In this document: piece by piece, positions 1-8,594 of the stretch | How positions within the stretch are numbered: position 1 is the first letter of the stretch | Layout: each line of letters begins with the position of its first letter | Source of the DNA: Polynucleobacter sp. | GTDB lineage: Bacteria; Pseudomonadota; Gammaproteobacteria; Burkholderiales; Burkholderiaceae_D | DNA: 58,269 nucleotides | Assembly (NCBI GenBank): GCA_021737945.1 | Contig: JAIPCX010000019.1 | Location: 1-58,269 of the forward strand | Reading direction: 5' to 3' | Position numbers and translations under genes: made by a program | The notes under the pieces: generated by a model | Databases searched by the model: none | Seen by the model: the letters and a program-made list of their open reading frames with translations, nothing else | What the model was told of the DNA's origin: nothing

Positions 1-70
1 ACCAAACCAAGCTTGGCTGCGGAGTTTATTTTTTTTATCGCTCATGATGTAGAAGTATCCTGTTGTTGTT

Positions 71-913
71 TTAGGAAGTGGAAAGTACTTTTTTTAACTC
101 GGGAGGATTGGTGAAATTCTTTCGGAAATAATCATCCGAGCCGTCGGCGTGTTTAATACCCGCTGATTTAATTGCGTCATCATCGACTTTGTCTAGCGGC
201 GTGTACTGCGGGTGATGGTGTTCGAGGTAAGGATTATTGCGCGCTGCGTTATAGCAAAATAAAACTGTCCAGCGTCGATTCTCTGAGCGATTTTGATCCG
301 AGCGATGCATCACGTTGGCATGAAAAAATAAGCCATCGCCAGGTTCCATTTCTGCGTAGACCAATTCCAAGCTCTTGAGCATTTCTTCTACACGACGTGG
401 GTCGGCGCCGACTTGCTGACCAGGCAAAACACCGTGTTCCACGCGTCCCGCATGATGCGATCCGCGAATCACTTGTAAACATCCATTCTCACGTGTGGTT
501 TTATCCAACGCCACCATCACGCTCGCCATAGTGGGAAATACGCAGCCGTTGTGATACCAGTAGCCATAATCTTGATGCCACTCCCACGCACCGCCATCGC
601 GCGGTTCTTTGGCCGTTAATTTTGAGTGGTAGTGATACACCTCACCGCCGAGCATCTCTTCCATCGTATCGACCACACGATGTGATCGCGCCGCTAGGCC
701 ATAGACGCTATCGCCGGGATGGTTCCAAGTCGCCATGCGCGTAGCCTTACCTGAGGCATCGTTACGATCATACAAACTGGCTTGCAGTTGCGGATCTGTT
801 TCTATCGCGCCGCGCAGTAGTGCAATTTCTTCTGTATCAAACAGTGAGCGAATTAGCACAAAGCCATCGCGTTCGAACGCTGCACGCTGTTCGGGCGTAA
901 ATAGTGAAGCCAT
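71..913 (-). CDS. Phytanoyl-CoA dioxygenase (PhyH) family oxygenase
   Basis: A 280-residue protein of the Fe(II)/2-oxoglutarate-dependent PhyH family, which hydroxylates or halogenates small organic substrates in the cytoplasm. The iron-binding facial triad is visible: H113 and D115 in WHQDYGYW, and a distal H203 in HANVMHRSD. The downstream arginine-rich NRRWTVLF segment is where 2-oxoglutarate is normally held. The ATG is supported by AGGAG six bases upstream. It is transcribed divergently from the hydratase/monooxygenase pair, so the oxygenase may belong to the same pathway. The substrate cannot be read from sequence; family members act on acyl-CoAs, betaines, ectoine and natural products. 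Confidence 0.85.
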   Translation of the reverse strand: MASLFTPEQRAAFERDGFVLIRSLFDTEEIALLRGAIETDPQLQASLYDRNDASGKATRMATWNHPGDSVYGLAARSHRVVDTMEEMLGGEVYHYHSKLTAKEPRDGGAWEWHQDYGYWYHNGCVFPTMASVMVALDKTTRENGCLQVIRGSHHAGRVEHGVLPGQQVGADPRRVEEMLKSLELVYAEMEPGDGLFFHANVMHRSDQNRSENRRWTVLFCYNAARNNPYLEHHHPQYTPLDKVDDDAIKSAGIKHADGSDDYFRKNFTNPPELKKVLSTS

Positions 914-1078
914 GCTCGTCTCCTGTTGTAATGGATATTTTGGATTTTCAAGGCATTCAGACTATCAGCTTACCTTGTTTACTCTGGCTTGAGAATTTGT
1001 GTGAACATCCCTTTTTGAATTACAAACCAGCCGCCTAAGTGCGGTCGTATGATTACCAAAAACAGAACAGGTGCGACC

Positions 1079-1888
1079 ATGAGCTCAAATCACTCCGATA
1101 GTTTCACTAATGCTAAACAACAGGCGGCGGCAGGCTTTCTGCATGACCTCTGGAACCGCAAAGATCGTTGTGCTGCACTGCCAGATGATCAGCGTCCGGC
1201 CGACCGCGCTCAGGGCTATGCGGTTCAGGCTGCCTTTGCAAAAATTCATGGTTCGCCCGTCTCTGGCTGGAAGATCGCTGCAACCAGCGTGGATGGTCAG
1301 CGCCACATAGGTGTCGATGGCCCGCTCGCCGGGCGTATTTATCACGACCGCATGCTGCCTGTGGGTGCGAACTTTTCTTTGAAATCCAATCTCATGCATG
1401 TCGCCGAAATTGAATTTGCATTTAGTTTTGCAAATACGCTGTCGCCGCGCGCGCAACCCTATACCGTGGATGAAGTGCTGGCTGCTGTGGCGGCTGTCCA
1501 TCCATCAATAGAAATACCTGATTCGCGCTACTCAGATTTTGTAACGGTAGGTGCACCTCAGCTTATTGCTGACAATGCGTGTGCCTGCTATTTTATTTTG
1601 GGCCAAGCCGCAACGGATTGGAAAAACTTCGACTATCTGAATCAATCGATTCACATCACCTTAAATGGTGAAGCCATCGATTCAGGTTACGGTCGTAATG
1701 TCTTAGGTGATCCGCGTGTGGCGCTGACCTGGATAATTAATGAGCTATCGAGTCTGGGTATCGCGATGGAGGCAGGTCAATTTGTCACCACCGGGACTTG
1801 CCGCGTGCCCGTCAAAGTCAACCCTGGTGATGCGGTAAGCGCAGATTTCGGCCTACTCGGGCAGGTAAGTTGCCACTTCGCTGATTAA
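1079..1888 (+). CDS. 2-keto-4-pentenoate hydratase-like protein (MhpD/FAH fold)
   Basis: A 269-residue member of the fumarylacetoacetase-fold hydratases and decarboxylases that act on 2-oxo-pent-4-enoates in meta-cleavage pathways. The segment with EIEFAF, then EIPDSRYSD about 35 residues on, carries the acidic residues used for divalent metal binding, and the C-terminal GTCRVPVKVNPGDAV is typical of the family. I prefer the ATG at 1079 because AGGTG lies just upstream and the length then matches the family; an in-frame ATG at 1049 would add ten residues. It is followed after 42 bp by the Baeyer-Villiger-type monooxygenase and probably shares its transcript. The neighbours suggest degradation of a cyclic compound, but the exact enol substrate is unknown. 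Confidence 0.8.
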   Translation: MSSNHSDSFTNAKQQAAAGFLHDLWNRKDRCAALPDDQRPADRAQGYAVQAAFAKIHGSPVSGWKIAATSVDGQRHIGVDGPLAGRIYHDRMLPVGANFSLKSNLMHVAEIEFAFSFANTLSPRAQPYTVDEVLAAVAAVHPSIEIPDSRYSDFVTVGAPQLIADNACACYFILGQAATDWKNFDYLNQSIHITLNGEAIDSGYGRNVLGDPRVALTWIINELSSLGIAMEAGQFVTTGTCRVPVKVNPGDAVSADFGLLGQVSCHFAD

Positions 1889-1930
1889 CAATTTCTGGCT
1901 TATAAAATTTTTTACTGAAAATGAGACGCA

Positions 1931-3544
1931 ATGTCTAATTCATCAACACCGGTCAGTTTAGATGCGGTCATTATTGGTGCCGGTTTTTCCGGTATGTATC
2001 AGCTCTTGTCACTGCGCGACAAACTTGGTTTGTCAGCCAGAGTATTGGAAGCAGCCGGCGGTGTGGGTGGTACGTGGTACTGGAATCGCTATCCCGGTGC
2101 GCGTTGCGACTCAGAGAGTCATTCGTATTCTTACTATTTTTCCAAAGAGCTGTTACAGGAATGGAATTGGACTGAGCGTTATCCGCAACAGCCTGAAATC
2201 ATGCGCTATCTTAATCATGTCGCCGATCGCTTTGACTTGCGCCGTGATATTCAACTCGATACGCGAGTTAAATCGGCGCACTTTGAAGCAAAGCATAATT
2301 GCTGGCATGTCACAACAGAGGCAGGCGAGATTTTTCACTGCACCTATTTAATCACCGCTGTCGGTTGTTTGTCGTCGGCTAACGTACCTAAAATAGCGGG
2401 ACTAAATGATTTTGGTGGAGATTGGTATCACACCGGACAATGGCCGCATGAAGGCGTTGATTTTTCGGGTAAGCGAGTTGGCGTAGTGGGTACCGGTTCT
2501 ACCGGCATTCAAGCGATCCCTGTAATCGCAGCGCAGTCTAAACATCTGACTGTTTTTCAACGCACCGCGAATTACAGCATCCCTGCGCGGAATGCGCCAT
2601 TAACTGATGAATTTAAGCAGTATACGAAATCGCATACCGACGACATTCGTCACACCATGAATTCCAATACGAACGCCCATCCGTTTTACATCACCGATCG
2701 CTCGGTATTTGATGTCGATGATGAAGAGCGCAAGCAGATTATGGAAACTGCCTGGAAAAAAGGTGGCTTAGAGTTTCGTGCGGCGTTCCGTGACACCTTA
2801 ATCGATGAAAAAGCTAACAAGATTGTGGCTGATTTCATTCGCGAAAAAATCAGTGAGATTGTAAAAAATCCAGCCACTGCCCAACTGCTAGGTGATATCG
2901 ATCATCCATTCGCTGCTAAACGTCCACCGGTCGATTCTCAGTATTTCGAAACCTATAATCTTGATCACGTCGATCTGGTGAATATTCGCGAAGCGCCGAT
3001 AGAAAAAATCACAGCGACCGGTATCAAGACTAAAGATCACGACTATCCATTAGACATCATCGTGTTTGCTACTGGCTTTGATGCGATGACGGGCTCATTA
3101 CTGAAAATCGATATTCAGGGTCGCAATGGTCTCGCGCTAAAAGAGGCGTGGTATGCCGGACCGCGCAATTATCTCGGTCTGCAAGTACCGGGCTTCCCGA
3201 ATATGTTTACCGTGACTGGCCCCGGTAGTCCTTCAGTGTTGTGCAATATGCCACCTGCTATCGAGCATCACGTCGATTGGATTACGCACTGCATAAAAGA
3301 CATGCGTGAGAAAGGTATTCATACGATTGAAGCGCAAGAAAAAGCGGCAGACGATTGGGTATTAGAAGTTAATCACGCAGCGAATTCAACCTTGCTGCCT
3401 AGCGCTACTCACTCTTGGTATCTCGGTGCGAATGTGCCCGGTAAGCCACGTGTATTTATGCCGTATGCCGGTGGCTTTGCGAAATACCAAAAGATTGTGT
3501 CGGATGCGACCAGCAACGGCTATGTGGGTTTTACGCTGAGCTGA
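1931..3544 (+). CDS. Flavin-containing monooxygenase, Baeyer-Villiger type
   Basis: A 537-residue class B flavoprotein monooxygenase expected to use FAD, NADPH and O2 to insert oxygen next to a ketone. The N-terminal FAD Rossmann motif is IIGAGFSGMY, followed by GGTWYWNRYPGARCD. The Baeyer-Villiger fingerprint FxGxxxHTxxWP is exact at residues 161-172 (FGGDWYHTGQWP), and the NADPH Rossmann motif VGVVGTGSTG follows. Length and order match cyclohexanone- and phenylacetone-monooxygenase relatives. It sits directly after the hydratase-like gene, and its stop codon abuts the stop of the convergent SDR with no intervening base. The substrate could be a cyclic ketone, steroid, terpenoid or aryl ketone. 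Confidence 0.9.
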   Translation: MSNSSTPVSLDAVIIGAGFSGMYQLLSLRDKLGLSARVLEAAGGVGGTWYWNRYPGARCDSESHSYSYYFSKELLQEWNWTERYPQQPEIMRYLNHVADRFDLRRDIQLDTRVKSAHFEAKHNCWHVTTEAGEIFHCTYLITAVGCLSSANVPKIAGLNDFGGDWYHTGQWPHEGVDFSGKRVGVVGTGSTGIQAIPVIAAQSKHLTVFQRTANYSIPARNAPLTDEFKQYTKSHTDDIRHTMNSNTNAHPFYITDRSVFDVDDEERKQIMETAWKKGGLEFRAAFRDTLIDEKANKIVADFIREKISEIVKNPATAQLLGDIDHPFAAKRPPVDSQYFETYNLDHVDLVNIREAPIEKITATGIKTKDHDYPLDIIVFATGFDAMTGSLLKIDIQGRNGLALKEAWYAGPRNYLGLQVPGFPNMFTVTGPGSPSVLCNMPPAIEHHVDWITHCIKDMREKGIHTIEAQEKAADDWVLEVNHAANSTLLPSATHSWYLGANVPGKPRVFMPYAGGFAKYQKIVSDATSNGYVGFTLS

Positions 3545-4294
3545 TTAACGCAGCAGTACACCGCCATTGACATCCATGATGCTACCCGCCATGAAAGACG
3601 CGGCGGGCGAGGCTAGAAAGACCAGCGCATTCGCAATTTCATCGGGTCGCCCCATGCGCTGCATGGGATATTTTTCAGTTGGGTAGGGCTGACCATCCGT
3701 CATCCCCGTTGCAATCGGGCCGGGGGCCACGGCATTGACGCGCACATTATGTGGCGTGGCACGTTGTGAAAACCAGCGCACTAGCGCATGAACTCCACCT
3801 TTAGAAGCGGCGTAGTGTGGCGCAGCTAACAAACCACCCATCCATCCAGCAATCGATCCGCACAGCACAATGCTGCCGTTCTTACGCTCTATCATTCCCG
3901 GCATCACAGCGCGCACCAGATTGATTGGTCCAAGTACATTCACTTCCATCACACGATGAAAGGATTGTTCATTCCAATCCGGTGCCATCCAATCTTCGTC
4001 AAACGGACAAATCGCTGCCGTATCGATTAACGCAGTAATCGGTGCATGCTGTGCAACGATAGCCTCAACCGCTTTACGATCCGTAATATCGAGCGCATGA
4101 ACGCCTTCGACATTTTTCAATGAAGAAGCTAAGACCTCACATTTTTTCGTAACACTAGCGATATCCGTCACTATCGTTATCGCACCCAACTCACTGCAGA
4201 GTTTAGCTGTCTCGGATCCTATGCCACCAGCGGCGCCAGTAATCAGTACGCGCTGACCTTGCATATCAAATGCTTTTGGGAGTGAGAGAGCCAT
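3545..4294 (-). CDS. Short-chain dehydrogenase/reductase (SDR), last gene of the liv run
   Basis: A 249-residue classical SDR. The nucleotide-binding motif TGAAGGIGSE is near the N-terminus, the catalytic Tyr and Lys are in YAASK, and the C-terminus has the usual SIMDVNGG. Such enzymes interconvert alcohols and ketones with NAD(P). It starts 17 bp after the LivF stop and is very likely the distal gene of that operon. The ATG has no clear ribosome site, so translation may depend on coupling to livF. Its stop abuts that of the Baeyer-Villiger-type monooxygenase on the other strand. A role in making or using the ketone oxidised by that enzyme is an inference from position. Confidence 0.85.
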   Translation of the reverse strand: MALSLPKAFDMQGQRVLITGAAGGIGSETAKLCSELGAITIVTDIASVTKKCEVLASSLKNVEGVHALDITDRKAVEAIVAQHAPITALIDTAAICPFDEDWMAPDWNEQSFHRVMEVNVLGPINLVRAVMPGMIERKNGSIVLCGSIAGWMGGLLAAPHYAASKGGVHALVRWFSQRATPHNVRVNAVAPGPIATGMTDGQPYPTEKYPMQRMGRPDEIANALVFLASPAASFMAGSIMDVNGGVLLR

Positions 4295-4311
4295 AGTTTT
4301 TTATATTTAAA

Positions 4312-5022
4312 TTAAACAGAGAGATAGCGCTGCTTGATATCAGCATTCGCTTCGAGTTCGGCAATGCTGCCTTCAAACACATCCGAGCCTTTATCGATCA
4401 CGACGGCGCGATCAGCTAAGCCCAAACAAAAATGCAGATTTTGTTCAGCCAGTACTATGGTGGTTCCTAGTTTTTTTAAATCTTCAACCAGTTCACCAAT
4501 TTTTTGCACCATGATCGGTGCCAGACCTTCGCTGGGTTCATCTAACAACAGCAAATCAGGATTACCCATCAGCGAGCGACCAATGGTGAGCATTTGCTGT
4601 TCACCGCCGGATAACTGTCCACCCAGACGAACGCGCAAAGGCTTAAGCAAAGGCAGCATGTTGTACACACGATCGATCGACCATTCTTGCTGACCATGTG
4701 CGCCACGCTTGGTAGCGATTAATAAATTATCTTCCACGGAGAGATCCGTAAAGATTTGTCTATCCTCGGGTACGAAACCAATCCCCGCACGTGCAATTTT
4801 GTGGGAGGGCATGCCGGTGATGGCTTTACCTTCGAGCTCAACGCGACCACGGCGTGCAGCGATCACACCGGCGATGGCTTTCATCGTCGTACTCTTGCCA
4901 GCGCCGTTGCGGCCGAGTAGCGCTAAAGTTTCGCCTTTTTTTACGTGCAGCTTTAATTGGAATAACACCTGGCTACTGCCATAGTTCACATCCAAGTCTG
5001 TCACTGAAAGCATGTTCGTCAT
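4312..5022 (-). CDS. livF: Branched-chain amino acid-type ABC transporter ATPase LivF
   Basis: A 236-residue cytoplasmic ATPase of the HAAT (Liv) uptake family. Walker A is GRNGAGKST, the signature is LSGGEQQ and Walker B is LLLLDEPSEG, all in canonical order. The GFVPEDRQIF segment is characteristic of LivF rather than LivG. It overlaps the end of livG by four bases (ATGA) and has GGAGG seven bases upstream, indicating translational coupling. Together with LivG, LivM, LivH and the binding protein it makes a complete importer. Liv systems carry branched-chain amino acids but also aromatic acids, amides and urea; with the surrounding oxidative enzymes, a carboxylate substrate is at least as likely as an amino acid. 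Confidence 0.95.
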   Translation of the reverse strand: MTNMLSVTDLDVNYGSSQVLFQLKLHVKKGETLALLGRNGAGKSTTMKAIAGVIAARRGRVELEGKAITGMPSHKIARAGIGFVPEDRQIFTDLSVEDNLLIATKRGAHGQQEWSIDRVYNMLPLLKPLRVRLGGQLSGGEQQMLTIGRSLMGNPDLLLLDEPSEGLAPIMVQKIGELVEDLKKLGTTIVLAEQNLHFCLGLADRAVVIDKGSDVFEGSIAELEANADIKQRYLSV

Positions 5023-5771
5023 GCGCGTGCCTCCTTGGGCGTACCCAGATAGGCTTCGATCACCGCTGGGTTATTGCGTATTTGTTCCGGATTACCTTGC
5101 GCGAGTAATTTGCCATATGAGAGCACATGAATGTGCTGCGAAATACGAAATACGATTTCCATATCGTGCTCGATAAGTACCACGGTCAAGCCACCTTTTT
5201 TCCACAGTGCATAGACCGTATCGATCATTTGAGTACGTTCTTCCGGCCCCATACCGGCCACCGGTTCATCCAGCAGTAATACTTTAGGATTGAGTACCAA
5301 TGCTAGCGCGATATCGAGCAGCTTTTGATCGCCGTGCGAAAGATTACCGCTAACGACGTCAGCTTTTTTCTCCAGACCGAGTTGCTGCATTACTTCATGC
5401 GCACGATCACGTGTGTCATCGGTAGGAAAGCGACCATGCATTTGCAGTGAACGACCCAACGGCGATTGCAGCGCGCCACGTAACGATTCTTCTACCGTCA
5501 GCGATTTAAATAATTTAGCGACTTGAAATGCCCGACCTATGCCTTTGCGTACGATCTCACTGCTCGGTTGACCAACGATATCTTCACCATCGAGCACTAT
5601 GCGTCCCGAATCAGGTTGCAAGCCACCCGAAATCAAATTGAAGAAGGTAGTCTTGCCCGCACCATTCGGCCCGATTACCGCAGACAGAGAGCCGGTAGGG
5701 AAATCAATAGAGACATCGGCGGTGGCAACCACACCACCAAACGATTTACGAAGATTTTCGACTTTTAACAT
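5019..5771 (-). CDS. livG: Branched-chain amino acid-type ABC transporter ATPase LivG
   Basis: A 250-residue ATPase partner of LivF. Walker A is GPNGAGKTT, the signature region is LSHGDQKLLD (the His-containing form usual in LivG), Walker B is VLLLDEPVAG, and the switch is IEHDM. The C-terminal VIEAYLG is the family ending. It follows the embedded SDR by 25 bp and overlaps livF by four bases. It forms the cytoplasmic motor with LivF on the LivH/LivM membrane pair. Confidence 0.95.
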   Translation of the reverse strand: MLKVENLRKSFGGVVATADVSIDFPTGSLSAVIGPNGAGKTTFFNLISGGLQPDSGRIVLDGEDIVGQPSSEIVRKGIGRAFQVAKLFKSLTVEESLRGALQSPLGRSLQMHGRFPTDDTRDRAHEVMQQLGLEKKADVVSGNLSHGDQKLLDIALALVLNPKVLLLDEPVAGMGPEERTQMIDTVYALWKKGGLTVVLIEHDMEIVFRISQHIHVLSYGKLLAQGNPEQIRNNPAVIEAYLGTPKEARA

Positions 5772-5796
5772 GCGTAGGTTCGCGATCTAATCAATC

Positions 5797-6585
5797 TTAA
5801 GACTTGAGTGGACGAGCAGGTGGAACGCCACCATAGGTACCCCAGGTCGTGCCACACAGCCAGCCCACATCAATCGGCAAGGTCACGCCCGTAATCGCGC
5901 GCGCAGCATCGGATAATAGAAAGCCGACACCATCGGCGACTTCATCAGGCATCACTAAGCGTCCCATCGCAGATTGTTCAGATAGATCAGCGGGATTGCG
6001 ATCACCGCGATCAATCGCAGTTTGTAATGCTTCGGTGAGCGTGTAACCGGGTGCCACTGCATTTACGCGCACACCGGAACGTCCCCATTCAGCAGCTAAG
6101 CACATTGTCATCGAAATGACGGCTGCTTTGGCAGGTGCATAGGCATGCAAAGGAATAGAGCGCCAACCGGTGATCGATGCGATATTCACTATCGCTCCAT
6201 GTCCTAGCTCAGCCATGCGCGAACCAAACACCACGCAGCAAAGATAGGTGCCGCGTTGATCAACATCCGTCACCTTGTCCCACTCAGCCATGGTTAATTG
6301 TTCAGGTGGTAGCTTGCGCTGCAAGATGCCAGCGCTATTAATCAGTCCTGTGACGGCGCCGTGATTTTTTTCTATCAGTTTCGCTGCATCGTGTACCGTT
6401 TGGTCTTGCAGTACATCGCACGGATAGAAAGCTTTAACACCGGTTTCTTTGGTTTTTGCATCCGACCATGTGCCAGGAAGATCGAGCACGATCACATCAT
6501 CGCCACGCTTTACATGGTGCTGTACACACGCCGCTCCAATTCCACTGGCTCCGCCAGTGACCACAGTCACAGTTTTTTTACTCAT
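5797..6585 (-). CDS. SDR oxidoreductase embedded in the liv operon
   Basis: A 262-residue classical SDR with cofactor motif TGGASGIGAA and the active-site pair in YAPAK, where a proline sits between the catalytic residues. It ends with a variant C-terminal tail rich in Gly, Trp and Thr. Its ATG overlaps the livM stop (ATGA) and it ends 25 bp before livG, so it is locked inside the transporter operon. Insertion between permease and ATPase genes suggests that the enzyme acts on the imported compound or its first intermediate. A 3-oxoacyl reductase annotation would be formally possible, but its position argues for a catabolic role. Confidence 0.85.
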   Translation of the reverse strand: MSKKTVTVVTGGASGIGAACVQHHVKRGDDVIVLDLPGTWSDAKTKETGVKAFYPCDVLQDQTVHDAAKLIEKNHGAVTGLINSAGILQRKLPPEQLTMAEWDKVTDVDQRGTYLCCVVFGSRMAELGHGAIVNIASITGWRSIPLHAYAPAKAAVISMTMCLAAEWGRSGVRVNAVAPGYTLTEALQTAIDRGDRNPADLSEQSAMGRLVMPDEVADGVGFLLSDAARAITGVTLPIDVGWLCGTTWGTYGGVPPARPLKS

Positions 6586-7553
6586 TGCGCGTCTCTCTTA
6601 TTTTTAATTGTTTGAAACAGTTGTTGTACAAAATCCGTGATGCCCCGCTTAAAGCCCAAGGCAAACAGCAGCACCACGATACCTAGCGCTAAGCCATGGA
6701 ATTCAGTGCTGCGTGTGATCACATCATTAAACAGCAGTAGTAATGAAGCACCAACCACAGGGCCGATGAATATATTCAAACCACCCATCATGATCATGAA
6801 GATCGCTTCACCCGACATCGTCCAGTAACCAAAATCGGGGAAGGCACCAGAGACGAACAAGGCCATGATGATGCCACCCGCACCGGCTAGTGATGAAGCG
6901 AGAATAAAGGCGTACAGCTTTACGCGCCAGACATCGATGCCCAGATAGCGGGCACGCTCAGCACTGTCGCGCACCATCCTTAAGGTGTAACCAAAAGGTG
7001 ATTGAAGCACAGTGCGTATCAAGAGCAAGCACGCTACGGCCATCACACAGGCGAACCAATAGAACTGCGTGTGATCAGCTAGGTTAATACCGAGAAAAGG
7101 AGTGCGCGGAATACCGCCAGTCAGCCCTTGATCACCGCCAGTGAGTGACGTCCATGTCAAGATCACGCTGTGTAAGAGCATTTGAAAAGCTAGCGTCAAG
7201 AAAGAAAAATAAATTTCTTTGAGCCGAACACAGATCGCACCAACAATAAATCCCATCACTGCACAAAACAAAATCGCTACCAGCATAGCGAGTGGAATCG
7301 GTGCGCTAGTTTTTTGCATAGTTAACGCAAAGGCATACGCGCCACCACCAAAAAACATGGCGTGACCAAAGGATACCAAGCCGCCATAGCCCACCAAGAT
7401 ATTGAGTGAGGTAGCGAAGATGCCCATCGCTGCTAAGCGAATGACATAATCCAGTAGTACACGCGATGATGACAAGCTAGGAATTAGCGCCAGTATTGCA
7501 AGCGCCAGCAGGGCCCACAAAAAATCCGAACGGAAAGTAGAGGACTGTTTCAT
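6582..7553 (-). CDS. livM: Branched-chain amino acid-type ABC permease LivM
   Basis: A 323-residue inner-membrane permease with about eight to ten hydrophobic helices. The LivM landmarks are NILVGYGGLVSFGHAMFFG near residues 50-70, the LTGGDQGLTGG loop, and RMVRDSAERARYLGID, the cytoplasmic coupling helix that contacts the ATPases. The C-terminus ends in a charged tail after LGFKRGITD. AAGGAAA precedes the ATG, which overlaps the livH stop by four bases. It pairs with LivH to form the translocation pore. Confidence 0.95.
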   Translation of the reverse strand: MKQSSTFRSDFLWALLALAILALIPSLSSSRVLLDYVIRLAAMGIFATSLNILVGYGGLVSFGHAMFFGGGAYAFALTMQKTSAPIPLAMLVAILFCAVMGFIVGAICVRLKEIYFSFLTLAFQMLLHSVILTWTSLTGGDQGLTGGIPRTPFLGINLADHTQFYWFACVMAVACLLLIRTVLQSPFGYTLRMVRDSAERARYLGIDVWRVKLYAFILASSLAGAGGIIMALFVSGAFPDFGYWTMSGEAIFMIMMGGLNIFIGPVVGASLLLLFNDVITRSTEFHGLALGIVVLLFALGFKRGITDFVQQLFQTIKNKRDAQ

Positions 7554-8455
7554 GCGCGTGTTTCCTTGCCAAGCAATCCATTCGGACGCAGTATTAATAT
7601 CAATGCCATCGCTATGAACATCAGCCCTTCAACAAACAAAGGAAAACCTATCGTTCCGAAGGCACGTATCAAACCAATCATTAAGGCACCCACTAAAGCA
7701 CCGCTGACCGATCCCATACCGCCGATAACGGTCACGATGAACGATTCAATCAGAATAGAAAACCCCATGCCCGGCGACATTGATCGCACCGGTGCTGCTA
7801 AGCCCCCCGCCATACCTGCGAGCGCACCACCAAAGGCAAATACACCGGCGTAAATCAAACCTGTGTTGAGACCGAGCGCAGACGTCATAGTGGGGTTTTG
7901 GGCAGCGGCACGAACGATTTTTCCTAATCGAGTGTGATTTAGTATTGCCCACAGCACCACAGCAATCAGTGCGGCGGCAGCAATCAGATACACGTAAAAG
8001 ACCGGAACAACACCACCGAGAATAAATAGCGGCGGCGCTTGAAATTCATCAGGCATGCCCATCGATTGGAATTCTGCGCCCCAAATAATTTTTACGATGT
8101 CATCCATCATCAGAACGAGTGCATAGCAGACCAGTAACTGCATCAGCACATCGGCGTTATACACGCGACGCATAAAGAAGCGTTCGAAAATCAATCCGAA
8201 TAAGCCAACGCCTAACCCCGCTGCCACGATAGACAAGGCAAAACTGCCTGTAACGCGATACGCGGTGAGCGCCACATAGGCACCTAGCATGTAGAACGAG
8301 CCATGGGCAAAATTAACGATACCCAAGACACCAAAAATCAGCGTCAGGCCAGCAGCGACTAAAAATAGTAGCGAGCCAACAATCATGCCGGTGGAGAGTT
8401 GAGTCACGATGCATGACATCGAACTCAGGCAATCAAGCAAAGCAGAGGGATTCAA
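7550..8455 (-). CDS. livH: Branched-chain amino acid-type ABC permease LivH
   Basis: A 301-residue inner-membrane permease. The LivH hallmark LTLIFGVLGIVNFAHGS follows the first helix, GKIVRAAAQNPTMTSALG is the coupling loop, and GGMGSVSGALVGAL precedes the last helices. I accept a TTG start at 8455 because AGGAG lies six bases upstream; an ATG at 8419 would shorten the N-terminus by 12 residues but has no good ribosome site. It overlaps livM by four bases. It is separated from the binding-protein gene by a 139-bp spacer containing hairpins. Confidence 0.93.
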   Translation of the reverse strand: MNPSALLDCLSSMSCIVTQLSTGMIVGSLLFLVAAGLTLIFGVLGIVNFAHGSFYMLGAYVALTAYRVTGSFALSIVAAGLGVGLFGLIFERFFMRRVYNADVLMQLLVCYALVLMMDDIVKIIWGAEFQSMGMPDEFQAPPLFILGGVVPVFYVYLIAAAALIAVVLWAILNHTRLGKIVRAAAQNPTMTSALGLNTGLIYAGVFAFGGALAGMAGGLAAPVRSMSPGMGFSILIESFIVTVIGGMGSVSGALVGALMIGLIRAFGTIGFPLFVEGLMFIAMALILILRPNGLLGKETRA

Positions 8456-8507
8456 TCAGTGCTCCTGAAGTACAAGACAGCGAGCAGAAAATGTCGCTCG
8501 ATGATGA

Positions 8508-8570
8508 GGCCCTGCTTGGGAAAGCAGGACCGTTATAAAACGTTTATAACGTTTATAAAACGCGTAAAAC
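8508..8570 (-). repeat. Hairpin plus imperfect direct repeats between binding protein and livH
   Basis: A stem of about ten pairs (8508-8517 with 8522-8531, four-base loop, one G.U pair when read on the minus strand) is followed at 8531-8570 by four imperfect copies of CGTTTATAA(AA). A second short stem (CGAGC/GCTCG) lies at about 8480-8500. In Liv operons an mRNA stem-loop after the binding-protein gene commonly protects its message and lowers permease expression; that role is inferred here. No T-run follows the stem, so full termination is unlikely. Confidence 0.5.
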
Positions 8571-8594
8571 ATTCATGCAGCGCATAGTGAATGC

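Noticed and set aside
1085-1501. A 138-codon minus-strand frame inside the hydratase gene
   Set aside because: The plus-strand frame has conserved family motifs; this is its shadow.
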